Assembly: GCA_031260295.1 (NCBI GenBank)
Contig: JAIRKE010000038.1
Location: forward strand, 1-38,235
Origin: Azonexus sp.
Lineage (GTDB): Bacteria > Pseudomonadota > Gammaproteobacteria > Burkholderiales > Rhodocyclaceae
Length of the DNA stretch: 38,235 bases
Direction: 5' to 3'
This document shows positions 30,903 through 36,674 of the stretch, piece by piece. The notes under the pieces were generated by a model. It was not told the DNA's origin and made no database searches. It saw nothing but the letters and a program-made list of their open reading frames with translations. Within the stretch, counting starts at the first letter, position 1. Each line of letters starts with the position of its first letter. The position numbers and the translations under genes are program-made.

Positions 30903-31732
30903 CAACCCCGGTTGGCGCATTTCTGCTGGCGCTCGAACAGGCCGGCTTGGCGATGCACGAGCCAATGGCAATCGCTGATGGCTCGCTGCACCGCTACCAG
31001 GTGGATGGTGACAAGTCGGGTTCGCGTAACGGCTGGTACGTGCTGCATCTGGATGAAAAGCCCTTCGGGGCTTTCGGTAGCTGGAAAACCGGGCAGTCTC
31101 TGACCTGGACGGCAGGCAAGCCGGAAAGCATGACAGCAGCCGAGCGCCTAGCCTTGACGCAGCGGATGGCCGCAACGCGGCGGGAACAGGCCGCCGAGCA
31201 GGCCAGGGTACACGCCGATGCGGCCAGCCGGGCGGCGCACTTGTGGGAACGGGCGAAGCCTGCTGACAACGCGTATCCCTACCTGGCCCGCAAGCAGGTT
31301 GCAGCCTTTGGCGTGCGGGATTTACGCGGGCAACTGGTAGTTCCCATGCGCGATGCCGATGGCCGCCTGTGGAGCCTGCAATTCATCGCCGCCGACGGGC
31401 GCAAAACCTTCCTGACCGGTGGCCGCAAACGTAGCTGTTATCACGCTATCGGAAGGCCGGCGGCGGCGCTGTGCATCTGCGAGGGCTACGCCACCGGGGC
31501 GACGATCTACCAGACGACCGGTCATGCGACAGCGGTTGCTTTTGATGCCGGCAATCTGCTGCCCGTCGCCGAAGCGTTGCGCGCCAAGTTCCCCCAGCTG
31601 GCCTTGGTGATCGCTGGCGACAACGATACTGAGACACCCGGCAATCCGGGTTTGACGGCGGCAACGGCGGCGGCGCGGGCGGTTGGCGCGGTGGTAGCCC
31701 TGCCACAGTTCGGGAGAGATGCTCATGTCTGA
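30899..31732 (+). CDS. Toprim-domain primase
   Basis: A 277-residue protein. The N-terminal part (residues 1 to about 85) is a helix/strand region seen in phage and island primases. A charged helical linker follows (about 85-120), then a Toprim domain (about 185-260) with the catalytic Glu195 in CICEGYATGATIY and the DND acidic triad at 241-243 (AGDNDTE). The zinc-binding region of DnaG-type primases is absent. It should prime replication of the element together with the DUF3987 protein encoded next, whose start overlaps its last 8 bases. Confidence 0.85.
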   Translation: MTTPVGAFLLALEQAGLAMHEPMAIADGSLHRYQVDGDKSGSRNGWYVLHLDEKPFGAFGSWKTGQSLTWTAGKPESMTAAERLALTQRMAATRREQAAEQARVHADAASRAAHLWERAKPADNAYPYLARKQVAAFGVRDLRGQLVVPMRDADGRLWSLQFIAADGRKTFLTGGRKRSCYHAIGRPAAALCICEGYATGATIYQTTGHATAVAFDAGNLLPVAEALRAKFPQLALVIAGDNDTETPGNPGLTAATAAARAVGAVVALPQFGRDAHV

Positions 31733-33329
31733 TCGTTCCGACTTCAATGACCTGGCGCGGGAGGTCGGCGGCGGCGCGGTCGTGAAGACCATCGCGGCGG
31801 CCCTCGAATCCGCGCCAGCAAAGCGCCAAGGCGGCGAAGCGGCACCCGTCGTCAGCATCGCGGAAAACTGGCCTGACCCGATCCTGCCCGGTAAGGTGCC
31901 GGTGCCGGAGATTCCGGTCGACGTGTTGCCGACGTGGGTTAGAACCATGGCCGCTGCGGTGTCCGAATCGACCCAGACGCCGCCAGCGATGGCGGTCATG
32001 ATGGCGCTGTCGGTACTGGCAACCTGCCTGCATCGCCGCTTCGAGGTTGCGCCCTGGGGCGAGGATGACGGCTACACGGAACCCCTGAGTCTTTGGACGC
32101 TGACGGCGCTACCCAGCGGTAGCCGCAAGACGGCGGTCATTGGCGCGCTGGCCGCGCCGCTGATCCATTGGGAAAAGCTCGAACGCGACCGGCTGCGGCT
32201 AGAAATCGCTCGTACTCATGCCGCGCGCCTGGTAGCCAAGAAGCGGATTGAGAAGCTGACCCGGGACGCGGTGAATGCCGAGAATGACCAAGACCGTGAG
32301 CGTATCCGCCAGATGATCGAGGACGAGGAAGCCGGTATGCCCGCCGAGGTGCGAGCGCCCAGGCTATTCACCGGCGATGTGACCGCCGAGCGATTGCAGG
32401 GGCTTTTGGTCGAACATGCAGAGCGCATGGCAGTGCTGAGTGACGAGGCCGGGATTTTTCTGATTATGGCCGGGATGTACTCGGGCGGCATGGCAAGCCT
32501 GGATGTGTTCCTGCAAGGCCATGCCGGGATGCCGATGCGGGTGGATCGGGCCGACCGCTGCGCCCATGTCGACCGGCCTGCCTTGACCTTTGGCCTGGCC
32601 TTGCAACCGGGCGTGCTGGCCGATGTGGCGAGCAGTCGGCGATTCAGGGATAGCGGGCTGCTGGCTCGCTTCCTCTATGCCATGCCAGAAAGCAATGTCG
32701 GCAGGCGCGACGTGCGGCGGCGCAGTTCTATTCCAAGCACCGTGCAGAGGGAATATGAAGCGTGCCTGCATAACCTGCTTGATGGACGTCAGTCGGTTGC
32801 CAGCAAGCCGCGCGTACTCGCCATGACTGACCCGGCGCGAGAGGCATGGCTTGATTTCGCTGCCGAGATCGAAACGCAGCAGGGCGAGCGCGGCGTGCTG
32901 GAATCCATTGCCGACTGGTCAAGCAAACTGCCCGGCGCGGCGGCGCGGATTGCGGCTCTGCTCGAACTGGCGGAAACCGGGGTGGCGGCGGAGAGTGTGA
33001 GTCTGGTTGCCACAGAGAACGCCATCCGCTTGTGCCGCCTGCTGATTGACCATGCCCATGCGGCCTTTGGTCTGCTGGGGGCCGATGCCATAGATGCCGA
33101 TGCAGCGGCGATTGTGGGATGGTCGAAAGCTTCCGGTCTGTTGTCTTTCAACCGGCGGGACTGCCAAAGAGCAATGGAGGGTCGGTTTAGAACCGTTGCG
33201 CGCCTGGATAAAGCCTTGGAACGCTTGGTGCAGAGCGATGTTTCCCGCATAGATAAGATGCCAAACAAGGGCGCGCCGCCAACTACCATGATCCGCATGA
33301 ACCCAAAGCTGTTTGTCGACTTTGTCTAG
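31725..33329 (+). CDS. DUF3987 family (YfjI-like) protein, putative replication helicase
   Basis: A 534-residue protein. After a flexible N-terminus, a P-loop-like segment LPSGSRKT (about residues 129-136, TALPSGSRKTAVIGALAAPL) and an acidic coiled region (about 150-205) lead into the DUF3987 core (GVLSDEAGIFLIMAGMYSGG, GLALQPGVLADVASSRRFRDSGLLARFLYAMP). DUF3987 proteins sit beside Toprim primases in satellites and plasmids and are presumed replication initiators or helicases; this is not proven biochemically here. GGGAG at 31712-31716 favours the ATG at 31725 over 31719. The last codons (LFVDFV-stop) are read out of the first iteron triplet. Confidence 0.85.
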   Translation: MSDRSDFNDLAREVGGGAVVKTIAAALESAPAKRQGGEAAPVVSIAENWPDPILPGKVPVPEIPVDVLPTWVRTMAAAVSESTQTPPAMAVMMALSVLATCLHRRFEVAPWGEDDGYTEPLSLWTLTALPSGSRKTAVIGALAAPLIHWEKLERDRLRLEIARTHAARLVAKKRIEKLTRDAVNAENDQDRERIRQMIEDEEAGMPAEVRAPRLFTGDVTAERLQGLLVEHAERMAVLSDEAGIFLIMAGMYSGGMASLDVFLQGHAGMPMRVDRADRCAHVDRPALTFGLALQPGVLADVASSRRFRDSGLLARFLYAMPESNVGRRDVRRRSSIPSTVQREYEACLHNLLDGRQSVASKPRVLAMTDPAREAWLDFAAEIETQQGERGVLESIADWSSKLPGAAARIAALLELAETGVAAESVSLVATENAIRLCRLLIDHAHAAFGLLGADAIDADAAAIVGWSKASGLLSFNRRDCQRAMEGRFRTVARLDKALERLVQSDVSRIDKMPNKGAPPTTMIRMNPKLFVDFV

Positions 33330-33474
33330 TTTGTCGCCATGAAACCTATTTTAATTAACTTTAACTTTATATTCAGTTACTTGCGCTCTATCTGGCTCCG
33401 ACACACGACAAAGTCGACAAACTAGACAAACTGCACAAAAAATAAGCGTTTGTCGACTTTGTCGGGTTTGTCGT
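33311..33474. other. Iteron-type replication origin candidate
   Basis: Nine 9-bp iterons of form (G/C)TTTGTC(G/T)(A/T/G/C) lie in three uninterrupted triplets: 33311-33337 (plus), 33405-33431 (minus) and 33448-33474 (plus). The second and third face each other and form a long inverted repeat. Between the first and second is an AT-rich stretch (33339-33380, attttaattaactttaac) suited to DNA unwinding. This follows the primase and DUF3987 genes, as expected for the origin of a self-replicating satellite. The first triplet also encodes the end of the DUF3987 protein. Confidence 0.72.
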
Positions 33475-33584
33475 GTGTCTTTCCCGGCAATGTCCGGGGG
33501 CGGGTTGGTGCGGCCGCCCCCATAACGGATCAAATCAAGCTTGATCTGTACACCTGCTTGTCAAGTCTTCCGCCCCAGCAAAGG

Positions 33585-33660
33585 TACTCCTGGAGGGTCT
33601 GGGCGCGGGTAATTCGCACCCCGATTTTTCGCTGTTCTATGGTCTTCCTATAGGGGTTCC
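33585..33660. other. Possible cos (packaging) region upstream of the terminase gene
   Basis: Directly upstream of terS, GGGCGCGGGTAATTCGCACC (33601-33620) has partial rotational symmetry. It is followed by ATTTTTCGC and a T/C-rich tract reaching to about 33670, a layout reminiscent of the cosN-cosB region next to the Nu1 gene of lambda. The remaining bases between the iterons and terS (33475-33584) show no gene. Assignment is by position and resemblance only. Confidence 0.35.
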
Positions 33661-33685
33661 GCTTCCTGTTTCTTGATATTCAAAA

Positions 33686-34165
33686 ATGACGACTCAAATT
33701 GACCTTGCCGTACATCTCGACCTATCAACCCGGCATGTCCGCACCCTGCAAGATGCTGGCGTATTTGAGCGTGGTGCGACTCTTGATGAGGCACGCATTG
33801 CCTACATTCGCCACTTGCGGGAGGTTGCCGCCGGCCGCAAATCAGAGGACGGCGGCCTTGATCTGATTCAGGAACGGGCGGCGCTGGCGCGGTCGCAGCG
33901 TGAAGGGATAGATATAAAAAACGCAGTGTTGCGAGGCGAGTACGCGCCGATTGAGTTGATCACCAAGGTGCTGTCGAACGCCAGCGCCGCCGTGGTGGAG
34001 CGGATGGACATGTTGCCGGCCAGGATGAGGAAGGAAATTCCCGGTTTGCCGCAGGAAGCATTCGGTGTCATCGATGCGGTCATCGTCTCGGCTCGAAATG
34101 AATGGGTGAGGGCGACCGTCGAATCCGCGCTATCCGAGGTACCGGAGATTGAAGAAGAGTCGTGA
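33686..34165 (+). CDS. Terminase small subunit (Nu1-like)
   Basis: A 159-residue protein. The N-terminus (QIDLAVHLDLSTRHVRTLQDAGVF) is a winged helix-turn-helix like that of Nu1-type small terminases. The middle (DLIQERAALARSQREGIDIKNAVLRGEYAPIELITKVL) is the typical long helix and oligomerisation region, and the tail is acidic (SEVPEIEEES). The family recognises cos or pac DNA for phage packaging. No large terminase follows, so in this element it would have to work with a helper phage's large subunit, as satellite small terminases do. It is preceded by the cos-like region. Confidence 0.85.
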   Translation: MTTQIDLAVHLDLSTRHVRTLQDAGVFERGATLDEARIAYIRHLREVAAGRKSEDGGLDLIQERAALARSQREGIDIKNAVLRGEYAPIELITKVLSNASAAVVERMDMLPARMRKEIPGLPQEAFGVIDAVIVSARNEWVRATVESALSEVPEIEEES

Positions 34166-34181
34166 CGGGTTGTGAAGCTGG

Positions 34182-34199
34182 CCTGCCGGCTGTCCGACC
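34182..34199. repeat. 18-bp direct repeat, copy 1
   Basis: CCTGCCGGCTGTCCGACC, identical to 35920-35937. It lies just after terS, in a 185-bp gene-free stretch before the minus-strand genes' terminator. One frame of that stretch (IPDLLRRCEGFAPLEDDPDP) reads like a protein remnant but has no start codon. Confidence 0.7.
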
Positions 34200-34313
34200 T
34201 GGTCAAGCGGCTATGAACAAATCCCCGACCTGCTGCGCCGCTGCGAAGGCTTCGCCCCCCTTGAGGATGATCCCGACCCGAGAACCGGCCGGGTCCGATG
34301 GCCGGGGCTTTGA

Positions 34314-34343
34314 ACGAAAAAAACCCGGCATGGTGCCGGGTTT
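34314..34343 (-). terminator. Intrinsic terminator of the minus-strand genes
   Basis: AAACCCGGCA-TGG-TGCCGGGTTT. Read on the minus strand, the stem is followed by a run of T residues (the plus strand reads gaaaaaaa before the stem). It ends transcription from 35144 downwards and stops it from running into terS. Confidence 0.88.
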
Positions 34344-34350
34344 GTGGGTT

Positions 34351-34485
34351 CTAGGTCGCCGCTAGCGCCTGATCGATTTGCTTGATCGGAATCTTGCCGA
34401 GCTTGTTGATAGTGAAAGTGCCATACCAGATCATCTTGCGCACGGTCGGCGCGCGGCAAGATGACGACTGGGCCGGTTGTAGCAA
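34351..34485 (-). CDS. Possible small protein, 44 residues
   Basis: An open frame directly behind the gene at 34486 (TGATTG junction), using a TTG start. The conserved-looking part is TVRKMIWYGTFTINKLGKIP and then IKQIDQALAAT. Shorter starts are GTG at 34443 or ATG at 34434. It ends 8 bp before the terminator stem at 34343, which supports a real coding end. It could equally be the 3' remnant of a longer gene. Its last codons and the terminator resemble, in inverted orientation, the sequence at 35931-35994. Confidence 0.35.
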   Translation of the reverse strand: MLQPAQSSSCRAPTVRKMIWYGTFTINKLGKIPIKQIDQALAAT

Positions 34486-34839
34486 TCATGCAGCCGCCTT
34501 CGCTTCCGCGATTACCTCAACCATATCATCCCGGCTTGCCAGTGCCATCAAGGCCCAAGTGCTTGCCGTTTTCATCAATTCGGCCAGCCCTTTGTACATT
34601 TCCGCTTCATCGGCCACCATCTTGACTTGCGCCACCGTCACGGCAAAGTCTCGATCCTCGATCACTTGCTGACACAGTTGTGCCCAAGGCTTTGTGAGCA
34701 GTGCCAGCGCGGCCCGACGGCCGCGCCGCTGGCTGTGCCAGGCGGCCTCTATTTCGTCCATATTTTCCATGGTTAACAACGGCCCTTGGGCTTCCATCTT
34801 GGCGAATAGCGCGTCTATTTCATCATTGGTCATGCTCAT
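34486..34839 (-). CDS. Small hypothetical phage-type protein
   Basis: A 117-residue, largely helical acidic protein (MSMTNDEIDALFAKMEAQGP; then KPWAQLCQQVIEDRDFAVTVAQVKMVADEAEMYKGLAELM). No membrane span or motif is seen. GGAGG 6 nt upstream and an ATGA overlap with the preceding gene fix the start at 34839. It forms a two- or three-gene minus-strand unit with the SH3-like protein. Function unknown; genes placed like this in satellites often interfere with the helper phage or aid packaging. Confidence 0.7.
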   Translation of the reverse strand: MSMTNDEIDALFAKMEAQGPLLTMENMDEIEAAWHSQRRGRRAALALLTKPWAQLCQQVIEDRDFAVTVAQVKMVADEAEMYKGLAELMKTASTWALMALASRDDMVEVIAEAKAAA

Positions 34840-35144
34840 GCCACACCTCCCGCAAAGCTGAACGTCTGGCCGCGCACCGTGAGGCGCTGCACCGCTTCCA
34901 CAGGGATCGAGCGGTAGCCGCCCTTCTCCATGTCGAACACGGTCAGCAGATTGCGATCCTTGGCGTCGTAGGCGGCATCCCCGCCTTTCAGATGCTTCGT
35001 GACGCCAAGCCGGCAGACCATGCGACGCAGGGTGCCGTCGGTACGCTTGATGAACTCGACGGCGAAGATTTGCCCATCCCGCACCATGGCGCGGAGATTG
35101 GCGCGATTGAACGCGGGGGCGGGTACAATTTTGGCAGTTGCCAT
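34836..35144 (-). CDS. Small SH3-like beta-barrel protein
   Basis: A 102-residue basic protein. The alternating strands (GQIFAVEFIKRTDGTLRRMVCRLGV, NLLTVFDMEKGGYRSIPVEAVQRLTVRGQTFSF) match the SH3/Sm-like beta-barrel proteins (WYL_2-type) found in phages and mobile elements, which are presumed to bind nucleic acid. It has a good Shine-Dalgarno (GGAGG, 7 nt). It is the first gene of the minus-strand unit, with its promoter presumably in 35145-35450. Confidence 0.72.
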   Translation of the reverse strand: MATAKIVPAPAFNRANLRAMVRDGQIFAVEFIKRTDGTLRRMVCRLGVTKHLKGGDAAYDAKDRNLLTVFDMEKGGYRSIPVEAVQRLTVRGQTFSFAGGVA

Positions 35145-35566
35145 GATTCGACCTCCAGAGGATTGGTGATGAGATGCCCGGCAGTGTTGGTAGCACCGGC
35201 CGGGCTTCGCTTTTTAAACTCCACTTCGGGCGGCAGGTGCTTGGGCTACTCGGCGTCCCCTTCTCATCCCTCACTGCCTTGATGTGACCTACCCGGCGGG
35301 TTCCAGACACTTTCGGCAGCCTGGTCGCCGTCAAAGCCCTCTGTGTTCTGCTGCGCCTTGCTTACCGACCTGGTGGCGGGAGCTTGGTGCATTGGCAGCG
35401 GCCAGATACCGGGGCTGCGGGCTTTGATTGGGTCGGATTGTGAAAGAGCGTTTTGTTTTGTGCTTCGTTAAACATACTATATCTCAAGATATATCTTATA
35501 TCAAGGGGTGACAAGATATATTTCGAGATATGCTATGCTATATCTTTATGTGCTTCGGAGAATCCG
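35145..35566. promoter_or_regulatory. Intergenic control region with large inverted repeat
   Basis: A 422-bp divergent spacer without a convincing gene. At 35176-35205 GCCCGGC pairs with GCCGGGC and is followed by ttcgcttttt, a possible plus-strand terminator. At 35479-35497 and 35513-35531 lie two 19-bp arms, ATATCTCAAGATATATCTT and the near-complement of the same (17 of 19 match), flanking TATCAAGGGGTGACA. The dyad lies 36 bp before the HTH protein start and probably is a repressor operator covering promoters. The AT-rich composition contrasts with the rest of the element. Confidence 0.6.
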
Positions 35567-35779
35567 ATGGAAAGCAAGACACAACAGGCATTACGCCTGA
35601 TGCGAGAAAAGGGTATGACGCCCTATGCCGCAGCAAAGGAGGCGGGGATTGTCCCCTCTGCTATCTATGCCGCAATCAAGCGCGAAGAAGCCAAAGGAAC
35701 GATGGAAGCCTGCCCGTGCTGCGGATCGATGGTGCCAACCGAGCGGATCAACCGCGCTGTGTTGAAAAAGCCGGCCTGA
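35567..35779 (+). CDS. Small HTH protein with zinc-ribbon-like end
   Basis: A 70-residue protein starting 6 nt after GGAG. Residues about 5-35 (QQALRLMREKGMTPYAAAKEAGIVPSAIYAAIKREE) form a helix-turn-helix. A short tail with CPCCGSMVP (one CxxC-type pair, half a zinc ribbon) follows. A longer reading from 35453 exists, but its start lies before the AT-rich palindrome and lacks a ribosome site. A regulator of the element is the natural inference, with the dyad at 35479-35531 as its likely target. Confidence 0.75.
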   Translation: MESKTQQALRLMREKGMTPYAAAKEAGIVPSAIYAAIKREEAKGTMEACPCCGSMVPTERINRAVLKKPA

Positions 35780-35800
35780 ATCTTGGGGCCGTGTGCGGTA

Positions 35801-35899
35801 GTGCCGGAACTGCCAGATGAAATCCGCCGAGGCGCATCATCCATACAGCGGGCCGCCAATATCACCGCCAAGTGGCTTGCCACGCCCGCTGGGCGATGA
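35801..35899 (+). CDS. Possible 32-residue protein
   Basis: GTG-started frame VPELPDEIRRGASSIQRAANITAKWLATPAGR, close behind the HTH gene and possibly extended up to a TTG at 35783. The composition looks like a helical phage peptide. There is no strong ribosome site, and a competing frame (35817-35957) overlaps it. Low certainty. Confidence 0.3.
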   Translation: MPELPDEIRRGASSIQRAANITAKWLATPAGR

Positions 35900-35919
35900 T
35901 CGGGGGCGGCGCCTGCTAT

Positions 35920-35937
35920 CCTGCCGGCTGTCCGACC
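35920..35937. repeat. 18-bp direct repeat, copy 2
   Basis: CCTGCCGGCTGTCCGACC, identical to 34182-34199, 1.7 kb apart in the same orientation. Here it runs into a terminator module that also resembles, inverted, the one at 34314-34343. Confidence 0.7.
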
Positions 35938-35967
35938 AGGCGCTGGTGCCGACCTAGAACACCAAAG

Positions 35968-35994
35968 ACCCGGCGCAATGCCGGGTTTTCTTTT
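35968..35994 (+). terminator. Intrinsic terminator at the right end of the element
   Basis: ACCCGGC-N5-GCCGGGT followed by TTTCTTTT. It ends plus-strand transcription from the HTH gene before attR. It is similar in sequence (CCTAGAAC...CCCGGC...GCCGGG) to the minus-strand terminator at 34314-34343. Confidence 0.85.
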
Positions 35995-36082
35995 CCAGCA
36001 CCATCATTGTGCGGGTAGATTTGCGGGTATATCGGTTTTCGTGAAAACAGAAATCATTGCAGCACAATGGTTTTGGAGATTT

Positions 36083-36099
36083 GTTCGAGTCCCTTTCCC
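36083..36099. repeat. attR core
   Basis: GTTCGAGTCCCTTTCCC, identical to the tRNA-Leu bases 28215-28231. The bases that follow (ACTATGAAAG) are not the expected tRNA end GGCACCA, so the displaced tRNA tail is altered, perhaps by loss of six bases (GGCACC). Confidence 0.8.
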
Positions 36100-36105
36100 A
36101 CTATG

Positions 36106-36134
36106 AAAGCCTGTGCCCAAGCGCAGGCTTTTTT
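36106..36134. terminator. Terminator beyond attR, shared by yfiB-like gene
   Basis: AAAGCCTG-N10-CAGGCTTT followed by TTT on the plus strand. It was probably the original terminator of tRNA-Leu and now also faces the end of the yfiB-like gene at 36139. Confidence 0.75.
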
Positions 36135-36138
36135 GCTT

Positions 36139-36642
36139 TCAGCTGCCGAGAATAATGACCAGCACGACGCGGCGGTTCTGCGAGCGCCCTTCGTCGGTCT
36201 GATTGCTGGCTACCGGCGCCCGGCTGCCCAAACCACGTACCTCGATGTTGTCCGCCGGTATACCTGCGGCAACCAGGACATCGGCCACTGCCTGCGCCCG
36301 GCGCAGGGATAATTTATCGTTGTAGCTGGCGCTGCCGGTGGCGTCGGTATGGCCATCGACACGGACCGCCGGTATTTCCAGCTTGACCAGCATGCGGGCG
36401 ATGCGCTCCACCGCTTCCCGTGCCTCCGGGACCAGCGCCGCTTCGTTCGCCCCGAACAGCAGTTTCTCCGAAGCGCTGAACTCCCAGCCCTCTTCCGATT
36501 CGACGAAGCCTTCCTGCTTGAGGGTAAGGGCCCTGATCTCCTCCGCCGACAGCTCCTTCGGCTTCTCCGGCGCCGTCTGGCAACCCGATAGGCCGAACAC
36601 GGCCACCCACAGAGCAAACAGGAAACACAATTTTCTTATCAA
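36139..36642 (-). CDS. OmpA-family lipoprotein, YfiB-like
   Basis: A 167-residue outer-membrane lipoprotein (lipobox LSGC, Cys at residue 21). A linker of about 45 residues leads to a C-terminal OmpA-like peptidoglycan-binding domain (about 65-165) with VDGHTDATGSASYNDKLSLRRAQAVADVL and NRRV. The start is TTG at 36640-36642, supported by GGAG 7 nt upstream. As the last gene after yfiR- and yfiN-like genes it matches YfiB, which captures YfiR in the outer membrane and releases the diguanylate cyclase from inhibition. Confidence 0.82.
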   Translation of the reverse strand: MIRKLCFLFALWVAVFGLSGCQTAPEKPKELSAEEIRALTLKQEGFVESEEGWEFSASEKLLFGANEAALVPEAREAVERIARMLVKLEIPAVRVDGHTDATGSASYNDKLSLRRAQAVADVLVAAGIPADNIEVRGLGSRAPVASNQTDEGRSQNRRVVLVIILGS

Positions 36643-36674
36643 GATAACTCTCCTCGAAAATTCAACTCACGCCC

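Larger units (their letters stand above)
28215..36099. mobile_element. 7.9-kb integrative element in tRNA-Leu, probable phage satellite
   Basis: The element is bounded by a 17-bp direct repeat (28215-28231 and 36083-36099) with a tyrosine integrase next to the tRNA. Its genes in order are integrase, a hypothetical protein, AlpA-like, a small protein, Toprim primase, DUF3987 protein, iteron cluster, Nu1-like terminase small subunit, two or three minus-strand small genes, and an HTH/zinc-ribbon protein. No capsid, tail, large terminase or lysis gene is present. An autonomous replication module plus a lone small terminase fits the phage-satellite plan (PICI or P4-like): replicate independently, then redirect helper packaging. 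A decayed prophage is the alternative, but the compact, intact gene set argues against it. Confidence 0.8.

Noticed and set aside
33311..33474. CRISPR-like array
   Set aside because: The repeat unit is 9 bp and contiguous with no spacers, and there are no cas genes. It fits iterons.
34162..34365. A 67-codon plus-strand frame after terS
   Set aside because: It crosses the minus-strand terminator hairpin, is Pro/Arg-rich without a ribosome site, and is best explained as chance.
34486..35334. A 282-codon minus-strand frame spanning both satellite small genes
   Set aside because: Only its last 117 codons have the look of a protein, with a good ribosome site at 34839. The upstream part is out of frame with the SH3-like gene that overlaps it.
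35530..35820. Alternative plus-strand frame over the HTH gene
   Set aside because: It overlaps the HTH gene in another frame with no ribosome site, and its translation lacks the helix-turn-helix pattern.
28215..36099. Element read as an ICE or integrated plasmid
   Set aside because: No conjugation, relaxase, partition or toxin-antitoxin genes were found, and a terminase small subunit points to phage packaging instead.
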